Of a DNA stretch of 64,000 nucleotides, positions 9,727-20,877 are shown one piece after another (position 1 is the stretch's first letter; the number at the start of each line of letters is the position of its first letter). The translations under genes and the position numbers were made by a program. Location: NCBI GenBank assembly GCA_017893485.1, contig CM030360.1, positions 143,972,697-144,036,696 on the forward strand, in the 5' to 3' direction. The notes beneath the pieces were generated by a model, which saw only the letters and a program-made list of their open reading frames with translations, did no database searches and was not told the origin of the DNA. The stretch comes from Hemerocallis citrina (taxonomy: Eukaryota > Streptophyta > Magnoliopsida > Asparagales > Asphodelaceae).

Positions 9727-12700
9727 TGTCACGCTCTGCTTTCCATTATATGGGAACACAGGCACGCAACTGAGGCCCGCGAATGATATGAATATGCCAA
9801 CTCATATCATCCATAAGTTGTACAATGCCAGCAAGCTCAAAAATACAATAATAATCGCATAAACGAGAATAAAATCCAATAACCAAATCTGGGATACAAG
9901 AACTTACTAGATAGCTCGAGAATATGCAATGAAGTAACAGTTCGACGAGTTCCTTTCAGTAACCCATCACTGTACCTATATAACATAACTCAAAAGAAAG
10001 AGAAAGAGAACCCGTTAGAACAAGCTTCGGGCGACAAGTAGTAGCAAGTAGTGAAGGAAGTAACGGACTATATAATGAGAATAGGAATTTGAACGATATC
10101 GGAGTTAATAAATGACAAATGATAACAAAATCAAAAGTCGATAATAATAATTCAGTAATCGGGAATCAATGTTCAATAACCAATATTCAGTATCAGTGTC
10201 AATGTTCAGTGTTCTTCTTATGCCTGTAAGTCTTTTATCAATCCTAACTAATTCACGCAATCCTGCGTTCCATACCACAGGTTCGGGTGCATACAATCAA
10301 GTGAACGTTTGACTATAGTGGTGAATTATACAGGGTCCTGTACTCGGGTCTTGCAATATCAATGACCAATTACCGATAACCGATGACCGATGAACAATAC
10401 ATAATAAATCGGGATACTGTCGTCAGTAATCCATAATCAATCGATGACCAATATGACCGATAACAATGACCAATATGGGTTGTGACCAATATCCCCTTCC
10501 GAGTACACTCTCCTATATTTTTCACTACTAAGTCGGCCCTTATTACCCCGGCTTGTTATTATTTTATTAACAATCAGTTATGAACATGCAATCAATATAA
10601 TCAATGAGAATGATGGCATCAATACAATATCAAGGAGATATCAAGGCTGTGCAATACATGAAATATACATAGTACAATTCATTAAATATGGAAAATATGG
10701 GTTTATATGCAAAACATAACAATATATGGACTCAGTGTACTATGATTTCTATGTGCAAGGTTTTAAGCTTCGATGTCGGGAACCGGGTCGAAATCTCAGT
10801 ACAAAGTCAAGCAATTGACAGGGCAGCAAGGTTAAATGTTCCATAATACAATAAATTAATGGTTCAAGTCTTAAATCGATAACAATGGCACGATGAGACA
10901 ACTATGAATCAATAACATAATAAAATAAAAAAAATAATAGAGTTCAATTAGATGTGATATTCAATTCGATTACAACTTCCCGGATTTCAAGAAGTGTTTT
11001 CTTGAACCAGAACAATAAAAATGAGTTCAAGAGATGCTTGCCTTTTAGAAGACGATTCTGAATATGAAAGAATAACAGGACGAGCGTCCCGGCAATGAAG
11101 CACGTGCAAGTTATGTGCACACAAGAGATGACAGCAACAGCAACACGTGTGATGCACGTAGCACACACAACAGAAAAACAATCAAATCACACACTAGCCA
11201 AAATAGCAAACGACAGATCCTACACTGAACAGCACACAGCAACAGCAAACGGCAGACCTACACTGAACAGCATACAGCAACAGCGAACGGCATATCCTAC
11301 ACTGAACAGCACATAACAATAGCAAAGAGAAACACGGGTGGTGGACTGCGGCGGCGGTCCTGGCGGCGCTCGGGGACATGGGTGCTGGTGATGAAGGTGG
11401 AGGGTCGATGGGATGGAAACGGGGGTCAGTTATCGCAGGCGGTCGGGAGTGAGGGCTGCTCTTTTTCGGAACAGAGGAAGGGAGGACGGCATGGTGGATT
11501 CGACGACGAGTAGTAGGCTCAAGTGGGGAAGACGAAGGGGAGAAGCGACAGAAGCAGGGAGGAGGCGATGGCGATGACTGTGGAGCTTCTGAGTTTGGCA
11601 ATGGCGGAGCTTCGATGGGTTCTCGGAGATCGACGAGGAGCAGTTAAGGGGTCGCAGAGGTGGCAATGGGAGGCAGTCACGACATTGGCGATGATGATGA
11701 GATGCTGATTGGTTCGAAGGCAGGGCTGCAGTGGTCACGGTCGGGAAGCGACGGCGACGGAGACTCGAGCGAGAGGAGTAGCATGAAGACGAGGGGGGGT
11801 TCGACTGGCTGGCGACTATGGTTGCTGTGGTCGAGAATGGCAAGAAGGCAAGGAGAAGTCACTCAGGTGGCGAGGCTCGACTAGGAATGGTTGCAGTAAT
11901 GGGGTGGCTGCGGAGAAGACGATGCTCAGAGCTTGGGAGGTTGTCGAGCGGAGGCGAGGGACGAGGAGGAAGACGATGGCGGGGAGGGGATGGCTTGAGC
12001 GGTGGAGCAGATGGTAGCAGTCGGGAATAGTTGGTGGAGGGAGAGCTGCGGCTGGTGGATGCAGTCGAGGGCGAAGAGGCAGCTCGACAGAGAAGACGAC
12101 GGTGAGACTGGAGGCGGTTACGGGATGAGGTGGTGCTTGCTCGGGAGGGTTTCGACGGCGGTTGCAGGTGGTCCGCGACACAAGGCAGCGAAAATGGTGG
12201 CTGACAGGAGAAAGTGAGCAAGAAGGTGATGAGGGTCGACGGAGAAGGAGGCTGGCGCTCGGGGGAAGCGAGCTCGAGGCTGGTTCGAGCGGGAGGAAGA
12301 AGGCGAGATGGGTTGTGCTTGGAGCGGCAAAGGTGGGGTGGAGGTTGAACGGGGAAGAAGACGACGGGGGCTCAGGGAGAGAGAGAGTGGGTTAGGTTTT
12401 ATTAATAAAATAATATAATAATGCAGTGAAAACGTGGGGTAGTTATAAGGTATGGGGGGAATCGTGAGAGAGGGGGTTTTGATCTCGTCAAAAGCAGATT
12501 AGGGGGAGAATTGGGTTAATGAGTTTAGGGTAGGCTAAAATCCAATAAGAAATGGGTTTGGGTTTGGGCTTCAATTAAATATAATAAATCCAATAATATT
12601 GGTTGGGCTTCCAATATTAAATAAAAACAATCATCATAATGTTGGGCTCCTCATGAATTTAAAATAATCAATAAAATGATAGTATGTATTAACTTGGGCT

Positions 12701-12870
12701 TCAAGGTAAATAAATAAAAAGAAGAGAGACAAGATTCAAGTTTGGAATATAAATTTGGGTTTCAATAGGAAATTCAAAAGAATTTAAATGCAACGGAAAG
12801 AATTATACGGAAATTAAAATACAAGAAAGGAAAGAAATGGAAATCCGTATAATCAGAAACGGGGGTTACA
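9727..12870 (-). mobile_element. solo LTR of a Ty3/gypsy element, 3144 bp
   Basis: The left end is TGTCACGCTCTGC and the right end GGGGGTTACA, so the minus strand starts TGTAACCCCCG as many gypsy LTRs do. Flanks ATACT (9722-9726) and ATACC (12871-12875) are a 5-base duplication with one change. No primer site, coding region or second LTR is attached, so it is a solo LTR. The stretch 11330-12390 is G+C-rich and CpG-rich and gives long frames on both strands (Ser/Pro/Arg-rich on the minus strand). These resemble no protein and are probably a transcribed leader. Short words such as CAATAACC and GATGACC are repeated at 10140-10490. Confidence 0.75.
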
Positions 12871-13111
12871 ATACCTCTTAGACTCTATACTTATCATAGT
12901 TACTCATGGAAAACTTTAAATACGAAGAAACTAGTTTCATAGACCTTTAATTATTTGTTTGAAATGATGTGGAATTTTGTTTGATGTATCAACTCCATTT
13001 TAAATTTAAGGCTAAAAGTGGAAATTCAAGATGACAAGAACATGAAGACGATACATTATGAATTAGGAGATGACTGTAATACTTCTTGAACATATTTTTG
13101 TAGCATCTAAA

Positions 13112-13297
13112 GGTGTGTTTGGAATGGAGTTAATTTATGATAACTATAGTTTTGGAGTTTTGCAAAGTAGTCTCACATAACCTTAGTTATTTAAATTTAT
13201 GACTATTTGGGTCCTTTTTTCAAGTTGAGATAAGTGTAGTTATCTAAACTCCATTTTAATCTGTTTTATCTCAACTTCACACACTTACATGATAACC
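13112..13297. mobile_element. left half of a small inverted-repeat element split by the Tat element
   Basis: The left end GGTGTGTTTGGAATGGAG and the right end CTTTGTTCCCAAATAAACCC (26303-26322) are imperfect inverted repeats. Removing the Tat element and one TSD makes them the ends of a roughly 290-base unit flanked by CTAAA. This fits a MITE used as the target of the retrotransposon. The ends have diverged, so confidence is modest. Confidence 0.35.
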
Positions 13298-13910
13298 TGA
13301 TATGGCTAAAAATAGAACCAAATTAGGACCGTTCAAATCGGGCACGAATCTTAAAGCTCTCAGGGATAAAGCGGTAATTTCACATACAAATGGGTCCCAA
13401 TTGGGAACTGGGTCCTCCTTTCTTTAAAACCCAATAACCCATAAACGGATCTATCCAATTGGGTACGGGTACCAACCCGTTACGAACCGATTCAGATAGA
13501 TAGAGAGTAATTCAAATTCTTGATTATCTCTAAGCGGCAATTTAAACTGCCTCTCTTATCACAAAACGAGTTTAAACTCTCCATCTTATCTAAAAACACC
13601 GAGACATAGGGATAAATCATTATCTCTAAACTGTCTCTAAAGGCGACTATAAAAACCCCTCTCCCCCACCATAACAATGTAATCAATCTTTTTACACCTA
13701 AAGCTCTTTCATAATCTTCCTGATTACTGACAAGAGCGTCGGAGAGTTCATTTCCGGGATCCATCCCGGTGTATCGAACTTTTTGCAGGTTCACGGCAGC
13801 GGCAAGAAACCAGTCAAAATGCCGGTGAAAGTCAGCAGGTTTGCTTATTTGTTTCCTTCAAGAATCCACAAATTCATCTGTTTGCTCCCACACCAAAATC
13901 AGCAGCAACA
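13298..13910 (+). repeat. 5' LTR of the Tat element
   Basis: It runs from TGATATGGC to AGCAGCAACA and is collinear with the 3' LTR, with scattered substitutions and small indels. TATAAAAA at 13648 followed by a C-rich stretch is a plausible core promoter. Confidence 0.95.
13648..13655 (+). promoter_or_regulatory. TATA box in the Tat LTR
   Basis: TATAAAAA is followed by CCCCTCTCCCC. In the 3' LTR the same site reads TATAAGAA (near 25956), a change that may weaken it. Confidence 0.55.
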
Positions 13911-13912
13911 GA

Positions 13913-13930
13913 TTGGCACCGTCTGTGGGA
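13913..13930 (+). other. primer binding site of the Tat element
   Basis: TTGGCACCGTCTGTGGGA starts two bases after the LTR. It resembles the TTGGCGCCGTCTGTGGG site found in many Tat/Retand-type plant elements. I do not assign the primer tRNA. Confidence 0.7.
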
Positions 13931-13980
13931 AACGAAAAGCAATCCAACCCTATTTCATCAGTGAAAGTAATTTCAAGCTA

Positions 13981-15848
13981 TGCCTCCAAAGAAGGGGAAG
14001 GCGACGGTCTCCAACCGCAGAGCCACTCCCACTCCTTCTCCTCCTCCATTTCAGGAGGTCCTCCCTCAACCCGTCAAGCAAGTCCGGCAACTGCAGCCTG
14101 GACAACCTCTCCCTCAACCCGTCCAGCAACCACAGCCTGGACGGCCCCTTCCTCAGCAACCTTAGCCCCAGCAGGCTCCTCAAGGGCATGAAGGGGCTGC
14201 CGCGGGACCCTCCCGCCGAAGTCGCCAAGGGCAACCTCCTCATCATGACCATGTCTCGATACATAACCCCTCATCTGACTTCATGGCCTCCCACAGTCCT
14301 CCAAAGTCGAAGGATCTCCGACACGTTATTATCAACCAGCAGCATGGGATAGATCTTCAGACCCGCTTGGATGAGAGGCGGACCCATAACGGGATTCCCC
14401 ATCGTGAACATCAAAGGGGTCCAGCGATTCGGTCCCCTAGAGCCTGATCTCCCCATAAACCGGACCGCAGAAGATCTAACTTTCCTAGGAGGCAGAAGGA
14501 GTCACCCCTGCACCATCAGAAGAGGAGCTGCACCCCGACCGGTCGGTCCGCTCCAAGGGACCACCGAGATCGAAAGGCACTCATCACAAGGGCGGAGTTC
14601 TAGCAGTTTTAAGAAGCAGTTCTGCGGGCCCTCAATGTTGCTCCTAACCACGATCAGTGGGCGCCCAGTCCTCAACCTGCCCCAAGCTATCTTCGTTGCA
14701 ATCCTAGTCCTCAACCTGCCCCAAGTTATCACCGTCGCACTCCCAGTACCGTTCCGCATGAGGACGAGTCTCGGGGCTCAGCAAGATATGACCGAAGGGA
14801 AGACTCGGTCTACTGCCGTCTCCATGAGATGGAGAGGTGCCTTGGCTGACTTAATAAAGAAGATGAACAACGGGCGAGGAATTTCCGCCCGAGCAGGCCT
14901 TCGTTCTCCCGAACCATCATGGAGGCACCAGTTCCAGAGAACATCCCCCCTTATTTTGAGTCCTATAATGGGGAGTCAGACCCTGCTGACCACATCGAGG
15001 GTTTTAAAACTCTCATGATGATCCACCAGGCATCGGACGTGCTTCTCTGCAAAACCTTCTCGGCCACGCTGAAGGGGCCAGCAAGAGAATGGTAGTGACG
15101 ACTTGCCCCGGCCTCCATCTTCTCCTTTGATCGGTTCGAAGGATTGTTCCTTACTCATTTCGTGAGTAGCCGTCGCACTGAAAAGACAAGCACCTCTCTG
15201 CTATTGCTCCATCAAAGGAAGGGCGAGCGGCTAAGGAATTATGTTAAGCGTTTTACCTCCGAGGCCCGGTCCATCGCCTCCCTAGACCAGTCGGTGGCCT
15301 CTGCTGCTTTCAAATCAAACGTCACAAACGACAACCTCAGGGCATCCTTTGCTAAGAAGCCTCCTCGGGATTTCTCAGAACTCTTACTTAGGAGTGAGAA
15401 GTACATCCGAGCGGAAGAGGCTCTCAACCACCCCACTCTTGAAGGATTATCTTCCGGGAACAAACGGAAGGGCACTGAAGAGGAAGAATCTAAGAAGATC
15501 CAGAAAGACAATGGAGGCTAACGTCGCCCTCCTCCCAGCTTCGAGAAGTTTACTCCACTCAATGCGAGTGTTTCAGCCATCCTGATGGAGGTCGGGAAAG
15601 AAGGTCTCCTCCCACCACATCCGAAGATGAACGCACCGAGTAAAAAGAGAAATAGGGGGAAATGGTTCCGCTTCCACAGGAATCACGGTCACGACACGGA
15701 TGACTGTTGGGCCCTAAAAGACGAGATCGAGGCCATTATTCAGAGAGGGCAACTTTCCAGGTTTGTGAGAAAGGATAGGGCAGATCCTCCTCCGCCCCCC
15801 AGGGGGGCTAATAAGCAACTGAGCGGCACGCCGAGACCCCGATTCTGA
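13981..15848 (+). pseudogene. Tat-element gag, broken
   Basis: The start is ATG 13981 (MPPKKGKATVSNRRATP), then a Pro/Gln-rich segment open to 14165. The core gag domain is recognisable at 14920-15430 across three frames: ENIPPYFESYNGESDPADHI, TLKGPAREW, FLTHFVSSRR, GERLRNYVKRF and FAKKPPRDFSELLLRSEKYI. This is the retrotransposon gag family (PF03732) of Tat elements. A zinc-knuckle-like WFRFHRNHGHDTDDCWALK with IEAIIQRGQL follows at 15660-15750, as is usual for the lineage. Stops at 15094 and 15519 and several frameshifts show it cannot give a full protein. Confidence 0.85.
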
Positions 15849-15989
15849 AGCCGAAGCCATCCTACATCTCATACACAGAGGCCCAATAGGGGGAGATTCG
15901 AACTCCTCCCGAAAAGCCTTCGTCTGAGAGGTGAACTCCGTGCAGAACCATCCTCCCCCCAAAGGCCTTGGGGTCCCTGTTACTTTTTT

Positions 15990-16737
15990 AGATAAAGATT
16001 TGGAGGGTGTCTGAATGCCCCATTGTGATGCTCTAGTGATCAATCTCTGCATGGCCAACTTCGATGTACACCAGGTCCTGGTTGACAACGACAGTTCGGT
16101 CAACATCCTTTTTTTAGAAGCATTCTAGGGTCTTAAGTTGTCCAGGGATCGACTCAAGCCCACCGGCTACACTCTCCACGGATTGATCGGGGTGCCAGTG
16201 CCGATCGAGGGTGTCATAACTCTCGACGTAACCACTGGCAAGACTCCAATCACCCGAACCGAGCTGATGGATTTTATGGTAGTAAATGTGAAGGCTGCTT
16301 ACAACGTCATCCTAGGCCGACTAGGCTTAGCTGCTCTCCAGGTTGTACCCTCAGCCTACCACCTGAAGATGAAGTTTCCCACTACAATATGGGTGGGAGA
16401 AGTCAGAGGGAGCCAGGAAGCGGCTCGCAAATGCTACATGACCTCAGTAGGAGGGTCAACCCTCTCCCTTGAAGCTCTTGAACTCCCCCAAGGGAGTAGC
16501 CATCCTATATCAGAGCCGGTCGACAAGCTGGAAGAGGTGGCCTTCTCAGAAGGAGATCCAACCAGGACATTCCAGTTTAGCAAAGTCCTTCCCCCTCCCG
16601 TCAGAACCGACATTATCCAGTATATAAGAGAAAATCGCGATCTATTCGCCTGGACTATGACCGATATGCCTGGAATCTTTAAGGAGCTTCTCATGCACCA
16701 CCTTAGTGTAGCTTCTGGGGCCAAACCTGTTCAGTAG
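15990..16737 (+). pseudogene. Tat-element aspartic protease region
   Basis: The sequence CDALVINLCMANFDVHQVLV leads to the active-site region VDNDSSVNILF, where the usual motif is VDNGSSV; the glycine after the catalytic Asp-Asn has become Asp. It continues with YNVILGRLGLAALQVVPS, the flap and C-terminal landmark of these proteases, and ends in a linker before RT. Stops occur at 16012 and 16126. The main open part is 16138-16737, and the TAG there stands where glutamine is expected (PVQ*KRRKF). Confidence 0.82.
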
Positions 16738-18602
16738 AAGCGACGCAAATTCGCTCCCGAACTCTAGCAAGCAATTAAAGAAGAGGTGGAGAAACTTTTG
16801 AATGCCCAATTCATACAGGAGTTCAACTATCCCGAATGGCTGTCCAATGTCGTGATGGTCAAAAAAGCCAATGGGAGCTAGAGGATCTGCATTGACTTCA
16901 CGGATCTAAACAAAGCCTGCCCCTAAGATCAGTTTTTGCTCCCGAGCATCGATGCCCTGGTTGATGCAACCTCAGACCAAAAACTCATTAGTTTCATGGA
17001 TGCATTTTTCGGATACAACCAGATCAGAATGTTCCCTCCAGATATTTTGAAGACCTCTTTCGTCACCGACCAGGGTCAATATTGCTACCGGGTCATGCCC
17101 TAACGCTGGTGCCACCTATCAATGCCTTGTTAACAAGGTTTTCAAAGAACAGATCGGTCGGAACATGGAAGTCTAAGTAGACGACATGTCAGTAAAGTGT
17201 GTTAGCAAATCGGATCATGTTTCCAATCTTCAAGAGGCTTTTGATGTGTTAAGGAGAAACAACATGAGACCGAACCAGAATAAGTGTGCCTTCGGCGTCT
17301 TATCCGGCAAATTCCTCGGATTCATGGTCAGCCAAAGAGGCATAGAGACCAACCTGGAAAAGATTCAACCCATTCTGAATAGGGCTCCTCCTTCAAGTGC
17401 CAAAGACGTACAGAGGCTCACAAGATGCCTCGCAGCCATAGGGCATTTTCTCTCCAAGTCCGGAGAAAAATGTCTCATGTTCTTCAAGGCCCTTAGAGGG
17501 GCTAAAGGCTTTGAGTGGGGGCAACAGCAGCAAGAGTCCTTTGATCAGCTCAAGGTCTATCTATTCAACCCCCCACTCTTGAGCAAGTCGAAGCCCGGGG
17601 AAGTCCTCTACATATACCTCGCCACTTCGGAGCAGACTCTCAGCGTTGTTCTGGTGAGAGAAAAAGATAAAGCGCGAAGCCAATCTACTCTGTGAGTAAG
17701 GTTCTCAGGGATGCCGAACTTCGTTATCCAAAGCTGGAAAAGATGGGCTTCGCCCCTACTTCCAGTCTCACTCGGTGGTCGTTCTTACCGACCAGCCGCT
17801 CAAACAAGTTCTCTACAAGCCCGAGACCTCGGGGCACCTTATGAAGTGGTCCATAGAGCTGAGCCAACATGATATCAACTATCAGTCCCGACCCGCTATC
17901 AAGGCACAAGCCCTGGCAGAGTTCATAGTAGAAAGCATTATCCCCAACCCCAGCATGGCAATAGAAGAACCCCCGATCTGGATCGTGTATGTTGATGGGT
18001 CATCGTGCGTCGATGGTAGCGAAGCTGGGGTCATCCTGACTAGCCCCGATGATTTCGTTCTCTAATACTCACTCCGTATCAACTTTTGGGCATCCAACAA
18101 CGAGGCTGAATATGAAGCCCTTATAGCCGGCCTGTATATGGCTCGCAAGGCCAGGGCCAAGCGCATCAAGATATTCAGTGACTCGTAGCTGGTAGTGGAC
18201 CAGGTATCAGGGGAATACGAAGCGCGAGATGGTCGCATGGCCAAATACTTTGCCAAGGTCAAAGAGCTGCTGGCATCTTTCAAAGATGCACAACTCCATC
18301 GAATCCCTCGAGAAGAGAATGCGCAAGCGGATGCCCTCTCAAAGCTGGCCTCTTCTTCCCTCCAGGGGCTCGAGCAAACCGTCTTAATAGAAGTTCTCCT
18401 GAGACCTGGCATCGAAGAAGAAGGTCCTGAACCGATGGAGACGCTACCCCTGGTACTCGAGAAGAATTGGATGAGGCCTTTGCTCGAGTTCCTCAAAGAT
18501 GGGATCCTCCCTCCAGACCCTAAAGATGCTCGAAATATCAGAACCAGAGCCGAGCAGTACATGCTCATCGAGGGGGTCATGTACAAACGATCTTACACTT
18601 AA
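16738..18602 (+). pseudogene. Tat-element reverse transcriptase and two RNase H domains
   Basis: RT blocks are visible: VEKLLNAQFIQE, WLSNVVMVKKANGS, RICIDFTDLNKACP, FMDAFFGYNQI and VDDMSVKC, where the tyrosine of YVDD is a stop codon. About 11 bases are missing after the 'VMP' block. RNase H follows from 17560 with frameshifts, including VVLTDQPLKQVLYKPE. A second, archaeal-type RNase H occupies 17980-18370: YVDGSSCVDGSEAGV, NNEAEYEALIAGL, FSDS and AQADALSKLAS, with all four acidic positions visible. That second domain places the element in the Tat lineage. Confidence 0.88.
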
Positions 18603-19721
18603 GTAGACGACAAACCTCACTTCAGATGCCTCTCCCCTGAGGAAGCCCAATATGCTCTAAAGGAGGTCCATGAAGTGATGTGTGGCACTCATTTGAGAGC
18701 AATGTCCCTCGCCTGCAAAATTCTGAATTATGGATTCTTCTGGCCCACTCTCCTTAGCGATGCCGAACAACATGTTTGCCAATGCGGCCCCTGCCAAAAA
18801 ATCTCAACAATCCGTCACTTACCACAAGCCCAACTCTCATCTTTATCCAGTCCAACCTCTTTTGCAATGTAGGGAATGGACTTGCTCGGGCCTTTCCCTC
18901 CAGCGCCGGGCCAGCTGAAGTTCCTTGTCGTGGAAATCGACTACTTCTCTAAATGGATCGAAGTCGAGACTTTAGCGACAATCACAGAGAACATAGTCCA
19001 GCATTTCTTTTGGAAGAACGTCATCTGCAGATTTGGTGTGCCTCGAATCTTGGTAACGGACAATGGGACTCAATTTACGAGGGTAGCCTTTCGCAATTGT
19101 TGTACAGACTTTGAAATCCAGCAACGATTCTCCTCGATCTCCCACCCGTAGTCCAACGATCAAGCAGAGAATGCCAATTAGCAAATTCTCTCCGGCCTGA
19201 AAAAGAGACTGGACAAGTCTGCTAAGGGTTTATAGGTCGAGCAGCTTCCTAATGTGCTCTGGAGCTATTGTACTACTAAGAGGGCCCCCACGGGAGAATC
19301 TCCCTTCAACCTCACTTACGGCTCCGAAGCCTTCATCCCACTCGAAGTCGGTCTACCTTCCCCCCGCTTGATTGCCTACAACGAAGAGCAAAACGCGAAT
19401 GAGCTTCGCGGTAACTTGGACCTCATTGGTGAGATCCGCGAGAGATCCTCCATCCGGCAAGAAATCTATCGACGTAGGATTAAGCAATCCTACAACAAGA
19501 GAGTCCGCCCTACTAATCTCAAAGAAGGAGATCTGGTGCTCAGAAATCTATCAATTTCTTTTCCAAGCAAGAAAGGCAAGCTGGCGCCCAATTGGGAAGG
19601 ACCGTATAAGGTCTCCAAAGTTGTCCGGCTTTGCGCTTATCAACTTAAAGACCCGGGGAGCAATAGAGTGCCGAGGACATGGAATGTCGAACACTTGTTG
19701 AAGTACCAAAAGGGTGTTTGA
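18603..19721 (+). pseudogene. Tat-element integrase, several stops
   Basis: The N-terminal zinc-binding part is seen as MCGTHLRAMSLA with FFWPTL and CGPCQK (18675-18810). The DDE core has GMDLLGPFP, VVEIDYFSKWIEVE, ILVTDNGTQF and the glutamate in DQAENAN. The C-terminal part is open from 19254 to 19721: ESPFNLTYGSEAFIPLEVG, LKEGDLVLRN and KLAPNWEGPYKVSKV. Stops at 18870, 19149 and 19182 interrupt the core, at positions where tryptophan or glutamine is expected. The chain ends NVEHLLKYQKGV, a normal end for this family. Confidence 0.88.
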
Positions 19722-19924
19722 ACACTGCTCCAAGCAACTTCAACTCCTAGAGCGTTCTAAAAGCATTTCTAAAAGTTGTTTCTTTTTATTTGGTCAATTT
19801 TTGAAGTGTAGTAATGGCTTGTAACTTAGAAGCAGCCACTTAGTTGTTTTTAATAAAAAGCAATTTACTTCCTGGAAATTCTCTTTTCTAAAGTTCTAGT
19901 TGTCTTACCTTGGAACATACAAAA

Positions 19925-20735
19925 ATCTCTCTTAACGACAAGTGTTGGATCGATGCCGCTTTAGCTACTTGCGAACGAGCGAGTACAAAGTAGCTCACCA
20001 TTCGAAATTGCTCCCACAATTATTGAAACTCTTCTAACGACAAGTTCGGAGTCCAAAACTTGTTTTGATGCCGCTTTAGCTACTTGCGAATGAGCGAGTA
20101 CAATGTAGATTACCATTCGGAATTGCTCCCATAACTGTTGAAACTCTTCTAACGACAAGTTCGGAGTCCAATACTTGGTTCGATGCCGCTTTAGCTACTT
20201 GCGAACGAGCGAGTACAAAGTAGCTCACCATTCGGAATTGAAACTCTTCTAACGACAAGTTCGGAGTCCAACACTTGGTTCGATGCCACTTTAGCTACTT
20301 GCGAACGAGCGAGTACAAAGTAGCTCACCATTCGGAATTGCTTCCACAATTGTTGAAACTCTTCTAACGACAAGTTTGGAGTCCAACACTTGGTTCGATG
20401 CCGCTTTAGCTACTTGCGAACGAGCGAGTACAAAGTAGCTCATCATTCGGAGTTGCTCCCACAACTATTGAAACTCTTCTAACGACAAGTTCGGAGTCCA
20501 ACACTTGGTTTGATGCCGCTTTAGCTACTTGCGAACGAGCGAGTACAAAGTAGCTCACCATTCGAAATTGCTCCCACAACTGTTGAAACTCCCTTAACTA
20601 CAAGATCGGAGTCCGACACTTGGTTGGATGCCGCTTTAGCTACTTGCGAACGAGCGAGTAAAAGTACTTCACCATTCGGAATTGCTCCCACAACTGTTGA
20701 AATTCTCTTGCGAACATTAGCAAAACACAAATTCT
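19925..20735 (+). repeat. 115-bp tandem array, about 7 units
   Basis: The landmark GATGCCGCTTTAGC recurs at 19952, 20067, 20182, 20282, 20397, 20512 and 20627. Spacing is 115 except for one unit with a 15-base deletion (100). Each unit holds CTACTTGCGAACGAGCGAG and GACAAGTTCGGAGTCC. It lies directly behind integrase. Tandem arrays in this position are a known feature of Tat-lineage elements and can seed satellites. Frames read through the array are by-products; 115 is not a multiple of three. Confidence 0.97.
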
Positions 20736-20877
20736 CAAAAGAAGCTCGGTACCAGATCGAAAGATGCGATATATTATTTTATCAAAAATTGAAGATACAA
20801 GTCTTATTCAAGACCAAAAAGTCATATAAGACAAAAAAATTTACAAGATTGGAGATACAAGTCTTAGTCTAGCCCTA

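Noticed and set aside
11194..12395. Long Ser/Pro/Arg-rich frames on both strands
   Set aside because: They overlap in several frames, lie in a G+C-rich part of a solo LTR with exact ends, and resemble no protein. They are composition effects.
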